Assembly (NCBI RefSeq): GCF_014253075.1
Contig: NZ_JACLZJ010000003.1
Location: 372,001-436,000 of the forward strand
Length of the DNA stretch: 64,000 nt
Direction: 5' to 3'
Origin: Ochrobactrum sp. CM-21-5
GTDB taxonomy: Bacteria; Pseudomonadota; Alphaproteobacteria; Rhizobiales; Rhizobiaceae
Of this stretch, positions 28,226-37,909 are shown in pieces; position 1 is the stretch's first letter, and every line of letters begins with the position of its first letter. The position numbers and the translations under genes are program-made. The notes below the pieces were generated by a model. That model searched no databases, was not told where the DNA came from, and worked only from the letters and a program-made list of their open reading frames with translations.

Positions 28226-29814
28226 TGCCGTTTTCCCTTGTTCCGCATGATGGCGCGCATAATGTTTTCCTGCGTCGCTTCCTCGCCGGACACCTCGCCG
28301 ACAAAAGCGCCTTCATGCATGACGACGATGCGGTCGCAGATACCGATCAGCTCCGGCATTTCCGAAGAAATGACGACCACGCCCTTGCCGCTTTCCGCCA
28401 GTGAATTGATGATTGTGTAAATATCGTACTTCGCGCCGACATCGATGCCGCGTGTCGGCTCATCAAGGATCAGCACGTCCGGCCCGGTGAAAAGCCATTT
28501 CGACAGCACCACCTTTTGCTGATTGCCGCCCGAAAGTGTCCCCGACTCCTGATAAACATTGTGACAGCGAATGCTCATCTGGTCACGATAGCTGTTCGCA
28601 ACCTTCATTTCCCGAATGTCATCGATAACGCCTTTCGGACTGACGCCGCGCAAATGCGCCAGCGATATGTTGCGCGAAATATTTTCGCCCAGCACAAGCC
28701 CAAGTTTCTTGCGATCCTCGGTGACATAGGCGAGGCCCGACTTGATCGCGCGTGCGACAGTCGAAATATCCGCCGTCTTGTCGTTGATACGCGCTTCACC
28801 GGTAATGTTCGTTCCCCATGAACGTCCGAACAGGCTCATCGCAAATTCCGTACGTCCTGCCCCCATCAATCCGGCAATACCCACGATCTCGCCAGCCCGT
28901 ACCTTGAACGATACGTTCTTGACCGATTGACGTTCGGGATGCAGCGGATGAAAGACGGACCAGTTATCGACTTCGAAAATCACATTGCCGATTTTAGGCT
29001 CGCGCTTCGGATAGCGGCTCTCCAGATCACGGTCCACCATCTTGCGGATGATATCATCTTCTTCAACTTCGCCTGCATTGCAATCGAGCGTCGCCACAGC
29101 CTTCCCATCCCGCAAAACCGTGATCTTGTCAGCCACTTCGCGGATTTCATTCAGCTTGTGCGAAATGAGGATCGAGGTAATGCCCTGCGCCCGAAATTCC
29201 CGCAACAACGCCAACAGCGCCGCACTGTCCGTTTCGTTGAGACTTGCTGTCGGCTCATCGAGAATCAGAAGCCGCACACGCTTTGAAAGCGCCTTGGCGA
29301 TTTCAACGAGCTGCTGCTTGCCGATGCCGATATCGGTCACAAGTGTATCGGGCGGTTCCGACAGGCCGACCTTCTTCAAAAGCCCCTTGGTGCGTTGATG
29401 CACTTCACTGCGGTCGATCACGCCATAGCTTGCGGGTGGATTGACGAGGAAAATATTCTCCGCAATCGACATCAACGGAACCAGCGCCAACTCTTGATGA
29501 ATGATGACGATGCCAAGCGCTTCGGAATCATTGATATCCCGAAACTGCCGTTCTTCTCCGTCAAAAAAGATCGAGCCGTCATAACTGCCATGCGGATAGA
29601 CACCCGAAAGCACCTTCATCAGTGTGGATTTTCCCGCACCGTTTTCACCAACGAATGCATGAATTTCCCCTGGGCTAACCGTGAAATTGACGTCGCTCAA
29701 TGCCTTTACGACCCCGAAGGACTTGCTGATGCTTCGCATTTCAAGAAGCGGCTTGCCGGCAATATCCGGCTGGCCCTCATGTTCCCGAGGCGGGACAGGG
29801 TTGGCTACATTCAT
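28222..29814 (-). CDS. gguA: Sugar ABC ATP-binding protein (GguA type, two NBDs)
   Basis: A 530-residue double ATPase of the CUT2 class. The first half has Walker [10 protein letters not shown], signature [13 protein letters not shown] and Walker [12 protein letters not shown]. The second half has the degenerate P-loop GLMGAGRTE, signature [15 protein letters not shown] and [13 protein letters not shown]. Only one complete ATP site per half-pair is usual in this class. It energises GguB and is preceded by the 153-base structured gap after chvE. Confidence 0.93.
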   Translation of the reverse strand: MNVANPVPPREHEGQPDIAGKPLLEMRSISKSFGVVKALSDVNFTVSPGEIHAFVGENGAGKSTLMKVLSGVYPHGSYDGSIFFDGEERQFRDINDSEALGIVIIHQELALVPLMSIAENIFLVNPPASYGVIDRSEVHQRTKGLLKKVGLSEPPDTLVTDIGIGKQQLVEIAKALSKRVRLLILDEPTASLNETDSAALLALLREFRAQGITSILISHKLNEIREVADKITVLRDGKAVATLDCNAGEVEEDDIIRKMVDRDLESRYPKREPKIGNVIFEVDNWSVFHPLHPERQSVKNVSFKVRAGEIVGIAGLMGAGRTEFAMSLFGRSWGTNITGEARINDKTADISTVARAIKSGLAYVTEDRKKLGLVLGENISRNISLAHLRGVSPKGVIDDIREMKVANSYRDQMSIRCHNVYQESGTLSGGNQQKVVLSKWLFTGPDVLILDEPTRGIDVGAKYDIYTIINSLAESGKGVVVISSEMPELIGICDRIVVMHEGAFVGEVSGEEATQENIMRAIMRNKGKRQ

Positions 29815-29839
29815 CGCTCTCTCCCATCACAAGTTCTGC

Positions 29840-29921
29840 AATGCCATCGCCGACCAGAAGACAACGCTGTCAATCCCGCCGCCTACCCCGGTCGTAAACC
29901 GGGGCCTGAGGCAATGGCATT
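29840..29921 (-). ncRNA. Branched stem-loop structure in the chvE-gguA gap
   Basis: AATGCCATCGCC (29840-29851) can pair with GGCAATGGCATT (29910-29921) with one mismatch, enclosing a second stem CCCCGGT/ACCGGGG (29886-29892 with 29898-29904). A further stem, TTTCGGGC/GCCCGAAA (29931-29938 with 29954-29961), directly follows the chvE stop. These suit RNA elements that protect the chvE message and lower gguAB expression. I mark it as an RNA structure, not a separate RNA gene. Confidence 0.6.
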
Positions 29922-29967
29922 ACAGAAATGTTTCGGGCATACCCTTCCGATACGCCCGAAACCGAAA

Positions 29968-31032
29968 TTACTGGATCTGGTCTTCCTTGTAGTAACCGCT
30001 ATCGACCAGAACCTGCTTCCAGTTCGACTTATCAACGATCACCGGCTTCAGAAGGTAGGACGGCACAACCTTGACGCCATTGTCGTAAGTCTTGGTGTCA
30101 TTCACTTCCGGCTCCTTGCCGGTCATCAGCGCGTCAACCATATCGACGGTCACCTTGGCGAGTTCACGCGTGTCCTTAAAGATCGTCGAGCTCTGCTCGC
30201 CGGCAAGGATCGACTTCACCGAAGGAACCTCCGCATCCTGACCCGAAACAACCGGCATCGGCATATCGCCGCTGCCATAACCAACGCCCTTCAACGAGGA
30301 CAGGACACCGATGGAAATACCGTCATAAGGTGACAGGACAGCGTCGAGCTTCTTGTCGGAATAATAGGCCGACAGGATGGAATCCATGCGGGCCTGAGCC
30401 GTCGCACCGTCCCAGCGCAGCGTCGCGACCTTATCCATGCCGGTCTGGCCGCTGCCGATAACAAGTTTGCCGCTGTCGATGTACGGCTGGAGAACAGACA
30501 TCGCGCCATTGTAGAAAAAGTAGGCGTTGTTGTCGTCCGGCGAGCCGCCGAACAATTCGATGTTGAACGGACCTTCCTTATTCTTAAGGTCCAGCGCATT
30601 TTCAATCGACTGTGCCTGAAGCACACCGACCTGGAAATTGTCGAAGGTCGCATAATAGGACACATTCGGCGTATCGCGGATCAGGCGATCGTAGGCGATA
30701 ACCTTGATGCCCTGCTCGTTGGCTTTTGCCAGAACGTCTGAAAGCGTGGTGCCGTCGATGGACGCAACAACCAAAACCTTGGCGCCCTTGGTGACCATGT
30801 TTTCGATCTGCGCCAGCTGGTTCGGCACATCATCTTCGGCATATTGAAGGTCGGTCTGGTAGCCACGTTCCTTGAGCACCTTCACCATGTTGTCGCCATC
30901 GGCAATCCAGCGCGCCGACGACTTGGTCGGCATTGCCACGCCAACGAGGCCCTTGTCCTCGGCTTGGGCGAAGCCGGTAAAAGCAAGCGCGGCCATTGCG
31001 ACTGCCAGTGTTAGAGATTTCATGCCTGCCAT
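29968..31032 (-). CDS. chvE: Multiple-sugar-binding periplasmic protein ChvE
   Basis: The 354-residue protein matches the length of Agrobacterium ChvE and has a signal peptide cut near FAQAED (about 25). The mature start [21 protein letters not shown] in parts and [20 protein letters not shown] are typical. It binds aldoses for GguAB, and in Agrobacterium it also signals to VirA; no virA is visible here. The ATG at 31032 is preceded by GGGAG at a good distance; longer in-frame starts add a non-signal tail and were rejected. Confidence 0.92.
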   Translation of the reverse strand: MAGMKSLTLAVAMAALAFTGFAQAEDKGLVGVAMPTKSSARWIADGDNMVKVLKERGYQTDLQYAEDDVPNQLAQIENMVTKGAKVLVVASIDGTTLSDVLAKANEQGIKVIAYDRLIRDTPNVSYYATFDNFQVGVLQAQSIENALDLKNKEGPFNIELFGGSPDDNNAYFFYNGAMSVLQPYIDSGKLVIGSGQTGMDKVATLRWDGATAQARMDSILSAYYSDKKLDAVLSPYDGISIGVLSSLKGVGYGSGDMPMPVVSGQDAEVPSVKSILAGEQSSTIFKDTRELAKVTVDMVDALMTGKEPEVNDTKTYDNGVKVVPSYLLKPVIVDKSNWKQVLVDSGYYKEDQIQ

Positions 31033-31051
31033 TGTCTCACTCCCATATTGG

Positions 31052-31075
31052 GACAGGCTCTTTTTTGAGCCTGTC
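31052..31075 (-). terminator. Perfect hairpin between dgoA and chvE
   Basis: GACAGGCTC (31052-31060) and GAGCCTGTC (31067-31075) pair around six T (plus strand). It lies just upstream of the chvE ribosome-binding site with no T-run after it in the reading direction, so it may be an mRNA-processing or stabilising stem inside the operon rather than a true terminator. Confidence 0.65.
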
Positions 31076-31132
31076 GTTCTCCCAAACTTCCGCCCCGCCT
31101 CCGGCCTTGCGGAATTCCTCCTCACAGGTCGA

Positions 31133-31765
31133 TCAACCCGCGATTTTCTCCCAAGCGGCAATCGCGCGCTCTGCACGCTCACGAACATCCCTCGCAGTGA
31201 AGCCCGCCTTGTACAGGCTCGACCCCAGTCCGAAGCAGCTCACCCCTGCCGCCGCATAAGTTGCGAAGTCCTTTTCCGAAACGCCGCCCACCGCGCCAAC
31301 CGGAATATCCTTCGGCAAGACGGCGCAAACCGCCTTGATACCTTCCGCGCCCAGCACACTTGCCGGAAAAAATTTCAGCGCCGAAGCTCCGGCTTTAATC
31401 GCATTGAAAGCCTCCGTGGCACTGAAAACGCCAGGCATTGTCACCATGCCATGATGCGCCGAACGGCAAATGACTTCAGGCTCGATATTGGGGCTGACCA
31501 TCAGCCTGCCGCCGACATCGTTAAGCCGGTCCACATCCTCAACTGAAAGCACCGTACCCGCACCGATCAGTACATTTTCTGGTGCAAGCTTCACGGCCTT
31601 TTCGATGGAAGCGAACGGCTCCGGTGAATTGAGCGGTATCTCGATAGCCTCGAACCCGATTTCGATCAGGGTGCCGACAATCGCTTGCGTTTCCTCGGGA
31701 CGTATGCCGCGCAGGATGGCGACTAGCGGATAACGAAGCTGCGGCCATGTGATACGGTCACTCAT
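31133..31765 (-). CDS. dgoA: 2-dehydro-3-deoxy-6-phosphogalactonate aldolase
   Basis: A 210-residue KDPG/KDPGal-type class I aldolase. It cleaves 2-keto-3-deoxy-6-phosphogalactonate to pyruvate and glyceraldehyde 3-phosphate. Family blocks: [13 protein letters not shown] with the catalytic Glu neighbourhood, [14 protein letters not shown], and the Schiff-base Lys in [12 protein letters not shown]. Its start overlaps the dgoK stop by four bases (ATGA), so the two are translated together. Confidence 0.93.
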   Translation of the reverse strand: MSDRITWPQLRYPLVAILRGIRPEETQAIVGTLIEIGFEAIEIPLNSPEPFASIEKAVKLAPENVLIGAGTVLSVEDVDRLNDVGGRLMVSPNIEPEVICRSAHHGMVTMPGVFSATEAFNAIKAGASALKFFPASVLGAEGIKAVCAVLPKDIPVGAVGGVSEKDFATYAAAGVSCFGLGSSLYKAGFTARDVRERAERAIAAWEKIAG

Positions 31766-32691
31766 TTAGCACCTGCCCCGAATGCGTGTTTCGCTGCCAT
31801 GAAAAGACCATCCCGAACCAGTTCGTCGGCTTCAATTCGCATCACTTTCAAGCCCGCGATCTCAAGCGCACTTTCATACAGCGCTCCCATCGTTTCGTCG
31901 GACAAAAGCAACACCTCCCGCAATCCACCGTAAAGCCTGCGACCGGCCGCCACTTCCAGCCCGATCAAAAGACCAGAAAGCCGGGCAACCTGACTGGCAG
32001 GCTTGCGGTCGTGCACCAGCCACCCTGCGCGAATGGAGAATAACGCATTGGAAAACAGCTCCGGAGTCTCCAATGACGCCTTTACGCCCGCCGCAAAGGC
32101 TTCGCTTTTCGGTTCAACAGGTTCTGCCCCTTCCAGTGCACCGGCCAGAACCGATTTTTCTTTCAGAAGCGCAAACAGCTCACCCGTCATGAAGGTTCGG
32201 TAATCAGCGAGATGACCATCGGTAATTCGAACCCATTTGGCGTGTGTGCCCGGCATCACCACCGCTACGTCCCGCCTGCCACGATGAACGAGACCCAGAA
32301 GTTTCGTTTCCTCACCGCGCATGACGTCGGGCGCAGTTTCGTCTCGGCGTGCGATGCCCGGCAGCATGATGACGTGACGGCGCGCAGGAACACGCGTCGC
32401 AGCCTTCACAATGCCCTCCAGTCCGGCAGGCAGGCTCATATAAGGCGCTTCGATCCAGCCGGTCCGCGAACCAGCCATGCCGCAGATCACCACCGGCAGA
32501 TCATCCGGTGCGCCAACAGAAGCAAGGTGCCGTTCCAGCGTTGGCTCGAAACCGACTTCCTTTGCCTGCAGCAGGCCGTCATCGCCGCGGCTTTCACGTA
32601 AGCAATTGCCATCGGCATCCAGCGTCCAGAGGCGGAACCGGGTGGTTCCCCAGTCGGCAACGGCAACGAATGGCTTTTGATCGAGAGCCAT
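31762..32691 (-). CDS. dgoK: 2-dehydro-3-deoxygalactonokinase
   Basis: The 309-residue sugar-acid kinase phosphorylates 2-keto-3-deoxygalactonate. It shows VADWGTTRFRLWTLD (phosphate-binding strand), ICGMAGSRTGWIEAPY and VVMPGTHAKWV as in DgoK proteins. The ATG at 32691 follows AAGGTGACC and gives the family length; an in-frame upstream ATG at 32760 would extend it into the dehydratase gene. It sits between the dehydratase and dgoA. Confidence 0.92.
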   Translation of the reverse strand: MALDQKPFVAVADWGTTRFRLWTLDADGNCLRESRGDDGLLQAKEVGFEPTLERHLASVGAPDDLPVVICGMAGSRTGWIEAPYMSLPAGLEGIVKAATRVPARRHVIMLPGIARRDETAPDVMRGEETKLLGLVHRGRRDVAVVMPGTHAKWVRITDGHLADYRTFMTGELFALLKEKSVLAGALEGAEPVEPKSEAFAAGVKASLETPELFSNALFSIRAGWLVHDRKPASQVARLSGLLIGLEVAAGRRLYGGLREVLLLSDETMGALYESALEIAGLKVMRIEADELVRDGLFMAAKHAFGAGAK

Positions 32692-32701
32692 CACGGTCAC
32701 C

Positions 32702-34507
32702 TTAATGATTGTCTCGTGGCAGGCCACGCGTATGGGCGATGTCCTGATATTTGACCGCATTTTCGAGAACCGCGCCGGTTTCCATCTGCCCGACGACGGC
32801 GCGCTGAATTTCCTGCCACGGCGTCTGGCTTTCCGGATATTTGTACCCGCCAGCCGCTTCCAGCGCCTTGCGACGCTCTACCAGCTCCTCGTCCGAAATC
32901 AGGATATCCGCCGTACCGCAACCGATATCGATACGCACGCGGTCGCCCGTCTTCAGAATGGCCAGGCCACCGCCGGCAGCAGCTTCCGGCGAGGCATTGA
33001 GGATCGACGGCGAGCCGGATGTACCCGACTGGCGACCATCCCCGATGCATGGAAGCGAAGTGATGCCCTTCTTCAGCAGATAATCCGGCGCCCGCATATT
33101 GACCACTTCCGCCGCGCCCGGATAGCCGATTGGACCTGCACCGCGCATGAACAATACCGTATGCTCGTCGATTTCCAGCGACGGATCGTCGATGCGGTGA
33201 TGATAATCCTCCGGTCCGTCGAACACGACAGCCTTGCCCTCGAAAGCATTCGGATCCTTGGCATCGGAAAGATAGCGGTTACGGAATTCCTCCGAAACCA
33301 CACTGAGCTTCATGATGGCGGATGAGAACAAATTGCCGCGCAGCACCCGGAAGCCCGCATGTTTCTTCAGCGGCTTGTCAAAGGTCTTGATGACATTCTC
33401 GTCTTCGATGGCAGCATTCTTGCAGTTCTCGCCGATAGTCTTGCCGTTGACGGTCAGCGCATCTTCTTTGATGAGCCCCTGCCCCATCAACTGATTGACG
33501 ACCGCAGGCACGCCACCGGCATGATAATAATCTTCACCGAGATATTCACCGGCAGGCTGGAGATTGACCAGAAGCGGAATTTCCTCACCATATTTCTGCC
33601 AGTCATCGACCGTCAGTTCCACACCGACATGACGTGCCAGCGCATTCAGGTGGATTGGCGCGTTAGTCGAGCCACCAATGGCCGAATTTACGCGGATCGC
33701 GTTGATGAAAGCGTCCTTGGTCATGATGTCGGATGGCTTCAGATCCTCATAGACCATCTCGACAATGCGGCGGCCCGAAAGATAGGCCACTTCCTGGCGG
33801 TCACGGTAAGGCGCTGGGATTGCTGCCGACCCCGGGAGCTGCATGCCGAGTGCTTCGGCCAGCGAATTCATCGTTGTCGCCGTGCCCATCGTGTTGCAGT
33901 AACCAGTGGATGGCGCAGAAGAAGCAACCAGCTTCACAAAGCCCTGATAATCAATTTCGCCCTTGGCCAGCAGTTCGCGCGCCTTCCAGACGATGGTGCC
34001 CGAACCCGTGCGCTCACCCCGGAACCAGCCATTGAGCATAGGACCGACCGAAAGCGCGATCGCCGGGATATTGACAGTCGCAGCTGCCATGAGACAGGCG
34101 GGCGTGGTCTTATCGCAACCGATCGTCAGCACGACGCCATCCAGCGGATAGCCGTAGAGCACTTCCACAAGACCAAGATAGGCAAGGTTCCGGTCAAGGC
34201 CGGCGGTCGGACGTTTGCCGGTTTCCTGAATTGGGTGGACCGGAAATTCGATGACGATCCCGCCTGCCTCGCGCACACCTTCACGCACGCGCTTGGCAAG
34301 TTCCAGATGGTGACGATTGCAAGGCGAGAGATCGGAACCTGTCTGCGCGATACCGATGATCGGACGGCCGGACTGGAGTTCTTCCTGACTCAGACCATAA
34401 TTCATATACCGCTCCAGATAGAGCGCCGTCATATCGACATTATCCGGATTGTCGAACCATGCGCGCGAGCGGAACTTTGGCATTTTCGGGTTGACGGGCT
34501 TGTTCAT
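32702..34507 (-). CDS. IlvD/Edd-family sugar-acid dehydratase (L-arabonate/D-galactonate type)
   Basis: A 601-residue dehydratase of aldonic acids. C63 (SPCNRHH), C131 (GCDKTTPAC) and C204 ([10 protein letters not shown]) fall where [2Fe-2S] ligands lie in the Rhizobium L-arabonate dehydratase subgroup. The end [20 protein letters not shown] is also typical. Members of this subgroup accept L-arabonate, D-galactonate and D-fuconate, as I recall, so one enzyme can serve both sugars bound by ChvE. Product with galactonate is 2-keto-3-deoxygalactonate, the DgoK substrate. It is 10 bases upstream of dgoK. Confidence 0.9.
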   Translation of the reverse strand: MNKPVNPKMPKFRSRAWFDNPDNVDMTALYLERYMNYGLSQEELQSGRPIIGIAQTGSDLSPCNRHHLELAKRVREGVREAGGIVIEFPVHPIQETGKRPTAGLDRNLAYLGLVEVLYGYPLDGVVLTIGCDKTTPACLMAAATVNIPAIALSVGPMLNGWFRGERTGSGTIVWKARELLAKGEIDYQGFVKLVASSAPSTGYCNTMGTATTMNSLAEALGMQLPGSAAIPAPYRDRQEVAYLSGRRIVEMVYEDLKPSDIMTKDAFINAIRVNSAIGGSTNAPIHLNALARHVGVELTVDDWQKYGEEIPLLVNLQPAGEYLGEDYYHAGGVPAVVNQLMGQGLIKEDALTVNGKTIGENCKNAAIEDENVIKTFDKPLKKHAGFRVLRGNLFSSAIMKLSVVSEEFRNRYLSDAKDPNAFEGKAVVFDGPEDYHHRIDDPSLEIDEHTVLFMRGAGPIGYPGAAEVVNMRAPDYLLKKGITSLPCIGDGRQSGTSGSPSILNASPEAAAGGGLAILKTGDRVRIDIGCGTADILISDEELVERRKALEAAGGYKYPESQTPWQEIQRAVVGQMETGAVLENAVKYQDIAHTRGLPRDNH

Positions 34508-34612
34508 TTCACTGTCCTGCGTGGGTAAGAGACCGCCGCGCGGCCCCGATTCCTAAGTCTGTATTCTTGCAGTTTCGAACGGAAAACAGGCTTCCAATTT
34601 CCCTGAAATTGC

Positions 34613-35548
34613 TCAATCTTCAAAAACTTCGACCGCATGCCGCTTTCCAAGCAGGAAAGCATCGGCAACATGGGTCAGCGGCGAGAGATCGACATCCGAG
34701 CACCCCTCACCGATCAATTGCACGAAACGCTTGTAAAGCCGTTGATACTCCCGATCTGGCTCGGCCATTTTCTCCTGACCCGAAACTGCAAGCCGACTGC
34801 CGCCGTGGCTGAGCAATACCGGGCCTTTGTCGGTTTCGATGCGGATATCCCATGTCTGCGGACCGGTTTGGCGCCAATCGAGTTCGAACGAAACCGGAAC
34901 GCCGCTTTCTGTCTCGAAAGTGAGATCGGCAGCGATAGGCGCGGCCCGGTTTTCAGGGAAATAGAGGTCGGATCTTGTAAGGAAAAACCGCTCAGGCAAA
35001 ATATGCGTCACAATGGAAAGCGCATTAATGCCCGGATCGAACACGCCAAGCCCGCCCGGCTCCCAGATCCATTGCTGGTCGGGATGCCAGTGCCGTACAT
35101 CTTCTTTCCACTGCACTGCAACAGAATGAACCGTCACAGTCTCCAAGAATTCGCGGGCGGGCTCCACTGCCGCTGCTTCGCGCGAATGCCAAGTGGTATA
35201 AAGCGTTACGCCTTGTTTTTCGGCAAGACGGCTCAGCGCCTGCACTTCCGAGATCGTCGCGCCCGGAGGCTTCTCCAGCATGACATGCTTGCGTGCCTCC
35301 AATGCGGCATAAGCTTGCTGAAAGCGCCCCTGAGGTGGCGTGCAGAGCGACACCGCATCCACGGCTACATCCGATGCGAGCAGCTGATCGATATCGTGAA
35401 AAGACGGCAATCCGTCCAGCCCGGCATTGCGGCTGGCGATGGCGGCAAGTGCGATGCCGTCAACGGCCTCGATTGACGGCAAATGCTGGTCGCGTGCAAT
35501 CTTGCCTAGGCCGACGACTGCAAGAGCGATGTTCGAGGACTCTGACAT
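34613..35548 (-). CDS. gal: D-galactose / L-arabinose 1-dehydrogenase (Gfo/Idh/MocA family)
   Basis: A 311-residue NAD(P)-dependent enzyme that oxidises the aldose at C1 to its lactone. It follows the Pseudomonas fluorescens galactose dehydrogenase closely: VGLGKIARDQHLPSI for the cofactor fold, SLCTPPQGRF, the Lys in VMLEKPPGAT, and KEDVRHWHPDQQWIW with GVFDPGINALSI. Homologues act on D-galactose and L-arabinose. It opens the De Ley-Doudoroff route followed by the downstream dehydratase, kinase and aldolase. No lactonase gene is in the operon. Confidence 0.9.
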   Translation of the reverse strand: MSESSNIALAVVGLGKIARDQHLPSIEAVDGIALAAIASRNAGLDGLPSFHDIDQLLASDVAVDAVSLCTPPQGRFQQAYAALEARKHVMLEKPPGATISEVQALSRLAEKQGVTLYTTWHSREAAAVEPAREFLETVTVHSVAVQWKEDVRHWHPDQQWIWEPGGLGVFDPGINALSIVTHILPERFFLTRSDLYFPENRAAPIAADLTFETESGVPVSFELDWRQTGPQTWDIRIETDKGPVLLSHGGSRLAVSGQEKMAEPDREYQRLYKRFVQLIGEGCSDVDLSPLTHVADAFLLGKRHAVEVFED

Positions 35549-35554
35549 TGCCCC

Positions 35555-36547
35555 TCACAATGCCTGCACGGCGATTTTTTCGGCCGCTGCCTGTCCAAGC
35601 CTGTTCACGAGTGGATAGCGGAACGGCTTGGCCGAAATCTCGAACTGGTCGCCAGCTTCCGTCTTGACGCCATCCGAGAAAGACAGGGTAGCTGTACCGA
35701 AGAAATGGACGTGGATATCGCCCGGACGACGGAACAGCGCATATTTGAAATGATGATGTTCCAGATTGGCGATTGTGTGCGACATGTTCGCTTCGCCTGA
35801 CAGAAAAGGCTTTTCAAAGATGACCTGATCACCACGGCGGATACGCGAAACGCCCTCCACATGCTCGGGCAGAGCGCCTATATAGAGTTCCGGCCCAAGC
35901 GATGCCTGACGCAGCTTGGAATGTGCTAGCCACAGATAATTCTGCTTCTCCGTAACATGGTCGGAAAACTCGTTGGCAAGGCAGAAGCCGAGACGAAAAG
36001 GGGTGCCGTCCGGGCCGATCAGATAGATGCCTGCCAGTTCCGGTTCTTCACCGCCATCTTCCGCGAAAGACGGTGAATTAAGATCACCACCCGTTGCCAC
36101 CAGTGCAGAACCGTCGCCCTTGTAGAACCATTCCGGCTGCACCCCGATCTCACCGGGTTTCGGCTTACCGCCCTCAACCCCCATCAGGAACATGCGCATG
36201 GAATCAGTCGGTTTCTCGGTGGCCTGCGCCGCCTTGTGCATTTTGTCACGACCGTCAGCGGAACCAAGATGTGTCAATCCTGTGCCAGCAACAATCAGAT
36301 GCGCCGGATCGTCATGTGTGATCGGCAGGTCAACCCGCCCCGCTGCCAATACCGCATCAATATCAACCGCTTCGCCCGTGCCGCTACGCGTCACCTGTTC
36401 TGCGAGACTGATACCGGCAATAATCGCCGACCAGGCCAGCTCATAGGTCATTGCCACGCCGTTGACGACATGCGCTGCGCCTTCATCGTTGCAAGCAGCC
36501 ACACGTGCTTCTCCGCGCTCATCGCGGAACTGGACCAGACGTAACAT
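35555..36547 (-). CDS. gguC: GguC / AraD1-family protein (FAH-like fold)
   Basis: The 330-residue protein is the GguC type found beside chvE-gguAB in Agrobacterium. The C-terminal half has features of the fumarylacetoacetate-hydrolase fold (HVHFFGTATLSFSDGVKTEAG in parts). The AraD1 name reflects a proposed role as 2-keto-3-deoxy-L-arabonate dehydratase, giving 2-oxoglutarate semialdehyde, which would complete L-arabinose use in this operon. That role is inferred from context. GGGAGG lies a few bases before the ATG at 36547, which fixes the start. First gene of the eight-gene operon. Confidence 0.87.
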   Translation of the reverse strand: MLRLVQFRDERGEARVAACNDEGAAHVVNGVAMTYELAWSAIIAGISLAEQVTRSGTGEAVDIDAVLAAGRVDLPITHDDPAHLIVAGTGLTHLGSADGRDKMHKAAQATEKPTDSMRMFLMGVEGGKPKPGEIGVQPEWFYKGDGSALVATGGDLNSPSFAEDGGEEPELAGIYLIGPDGTPFRLGFCLANEFSDHVTEKQNYLWLAHSKLRQASLGPELYIGALPEHVEGVSRIRRGDQVIFEKPFLSGEANMSHTIANLEHHHFKYALFRRPGDIHVHFFGTATLSFSDGVKTEAGDQFEISAKPFRYPLVNRLGQAAAEKIAVQAL

Positions 36548-36872
36548 CAAACCTCCCATTTTCCGCAAATCCATTGCGGACATTAACCTGACTGTTTGAA
36601 AGCCTAGATGAGCGCCATCAACAGTTCATATTATTAATATGACTATTTTGCTGACACCCGCTTTGTCAAGCAAGCTCGACACGTCATGCAGCACCACGCC
36701 GCATCGAAGTGCAGAGCACCAAAATTAAACCATTTATTTTCAATACATTAATACAGAAAAGCTCTTTTAACGCACCCAAAAAATTACAGCTGAACGTGAA
36801 AGATACTTGCCATAAAGTAATATTATATGCTTCATAAACAGGAGGCCGGGAGGGCCTCAATGGGAGGAACAC
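36548..36872. other. Divergent promoter region between the gguC operon and ytfQ
   Basis: These 325 bases separate two sugar operons read in opposite directions. The region is AT-rich, holds a 17-bp palindrome on the gguC side, and a TATTAT-like -10 sequence about 45 bases before ytfQ. A 62-codon minus-strand reading frame at 36684-36872 has no credible start signal or family pattern. Confidence 0.6.
36626..36642. promoter_or_regulatory. 17-bp perfect palindrome, candidate operator of the gguC operon
   Basis: TCATATTATTAATATGA is an exact inverted repeat (8+1+8), about 80 bases before the gguC start codon. Its regulator is not in the operon; the FadR-type protein at 41488-42213 is the nearest candidate. 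Confidence 0.6.
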
Positions 36873-37832
36873 ATGAAACGCAGTTTGACGGCTCTGACAG
36901 CCGTACTATCGCTCGCCTTGATTTCCAGCGCATCCGCGGCATCGCTAACAGTCGGCTTTTCGCAGATCGGCTCAGAATCGGGCTGGCGCGCCGCCGAAAC
37001 CAGCGTGACCAAGCAGGAAGCTGAGAAGCGCGGTCATACCCTCAAATTCGCCGATGCCCAGCAAAAACAGGAAAACCAGATCAAGGCCGTTCGCGGCTTC
37101 ATTGCACAGGGCGTCGACGCGATCCTGATCGCACCCGTGGTCGCAACGGGCTGGGACGCAGTTCTGAAGGAAGCGAAGGAAGCCGAGATTCCGGTCGTTC
37201 TCCTCGACCGCCAGATCGATGCTCCGGAAGACCTTTATCTCACAGCCGTCACATCCGATCAGGTCCATGAAGGCAAGGTCGCCGGCGACTGGCTGGTGAA
37301 GGAAGTGGGCGACAAGCCGTGCAATGTCGTTGAGCTTCAAGGCACCACCGGCTCCTCACCAGCGATCAACCGCAAGAAGGGCTTTGAGGACGCCATCAAG
37401 GGCCACGACAACATCAAAATTTCACGCTCGCAGACTGGCGACTTCACCCGCACCAAGGGTAAGGAAGTCATGGAAAGCTTCATCAAGGCTGAAGGCGGCG
37501 GCAAGGACATCTGTGCGGTCTATGCCCATAATGACGACATGGCCGTCGGTGCCATTCAGGCCATCAAGGAAGCCGGCTTGAAGCCGGGCACCGAAATCAA
37601 GATCGTATCCATCGACTCCGTTCCGGATATCTTCCAAGCCATGGCCAACGGCGAAGCCAACGCAACCGTCGAACTGACTCCGAACATGGCGGGCCCGGCT
37701 TTCGACGCGATTGAAGCTTTCAAGGACAAGGGTACAGTTCCGCCGAAGTGGATCCAGACGGAATCCAAGCTCTATACACAGGCTGATGATCCGAAAGCAG
37801 TCTACGAAGCCAAGAAGGGTCTCGGCTACTGA
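36873..37832 (+). CDS. ytfQ: Sugar ABC substrate-binding protein (YtfQ type)
   Basis: The 319-residue protein has a signal peptide cut near SASAA (about 22) and a periplasmic-binding fold: LTVGFSQIGSESGWRAAETS and VYAHNDDMAVGAIQAIKEAG are characteristic of YtfQ. E. coli YtfQ binds galactofuranose and galactopyranose, and L-arabinofuranose has also been reported for family members. GGAGG-type signals lie upstream of the ATG. First gene of the ytfQ-ytfR-ytfT-yjfF importer. Confidence 0.9.
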   Translation: MKRSLTALTAVLSLALISSASAASLTVGFSQIGSESGWRAAETSVTKQEAEKRGHTLKFADAQQKQENQIKAVRGFIAQGVDAILIAPVVATGWDAVLKEAKEAEIPVVLLDRQIDAPEDLYLTAVTSDQVHEGKVAGDWLVKEVGDKPCNVVELQGTTGSSPAINRKKGFEDAIKGHDNIKISRSQTGDFTRTKGKEVMESFIKAEGGGKDICAVYAHNDDMAVGAIQAIKEAGLKPGTEIKIVSIDSVPDIFQAMANGEANATVELTPNMAGPAFDAIEAFKDKGTVPPKWIQTESKLYTQADDPKAVYEAKKGLGY

Positions 37833-37839
37833 TCCGCAT

Positions 37840-37875
37840 CGACCGGGTTGTCCGTTTTTGACCCCAGCCCGGTCG
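37840..37875 (+). terminator. Stem-loop between ytfQ and ytfR
   Basis: CGACCGGG and CCCGGTCG pair across a 20-base loop just after the binding-protein gene, with no T-run at the end. Placement matches the hairpins after the other binding-protein genes in the window. Confidence 0.6.
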
Positions 37876-37909
37876 GTCCACCTTTGCAATTTGCAAATGG
37901 AACACTGCC

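Noticed and set aside
36684-36872. 62-codon minus-strand reading frame in the gguC-ytfQ gap
   Set aside because: No ribosome-binding site, composition like the surrounding AT-rich DNA, and it fills the region where promoters of two operons must lie.
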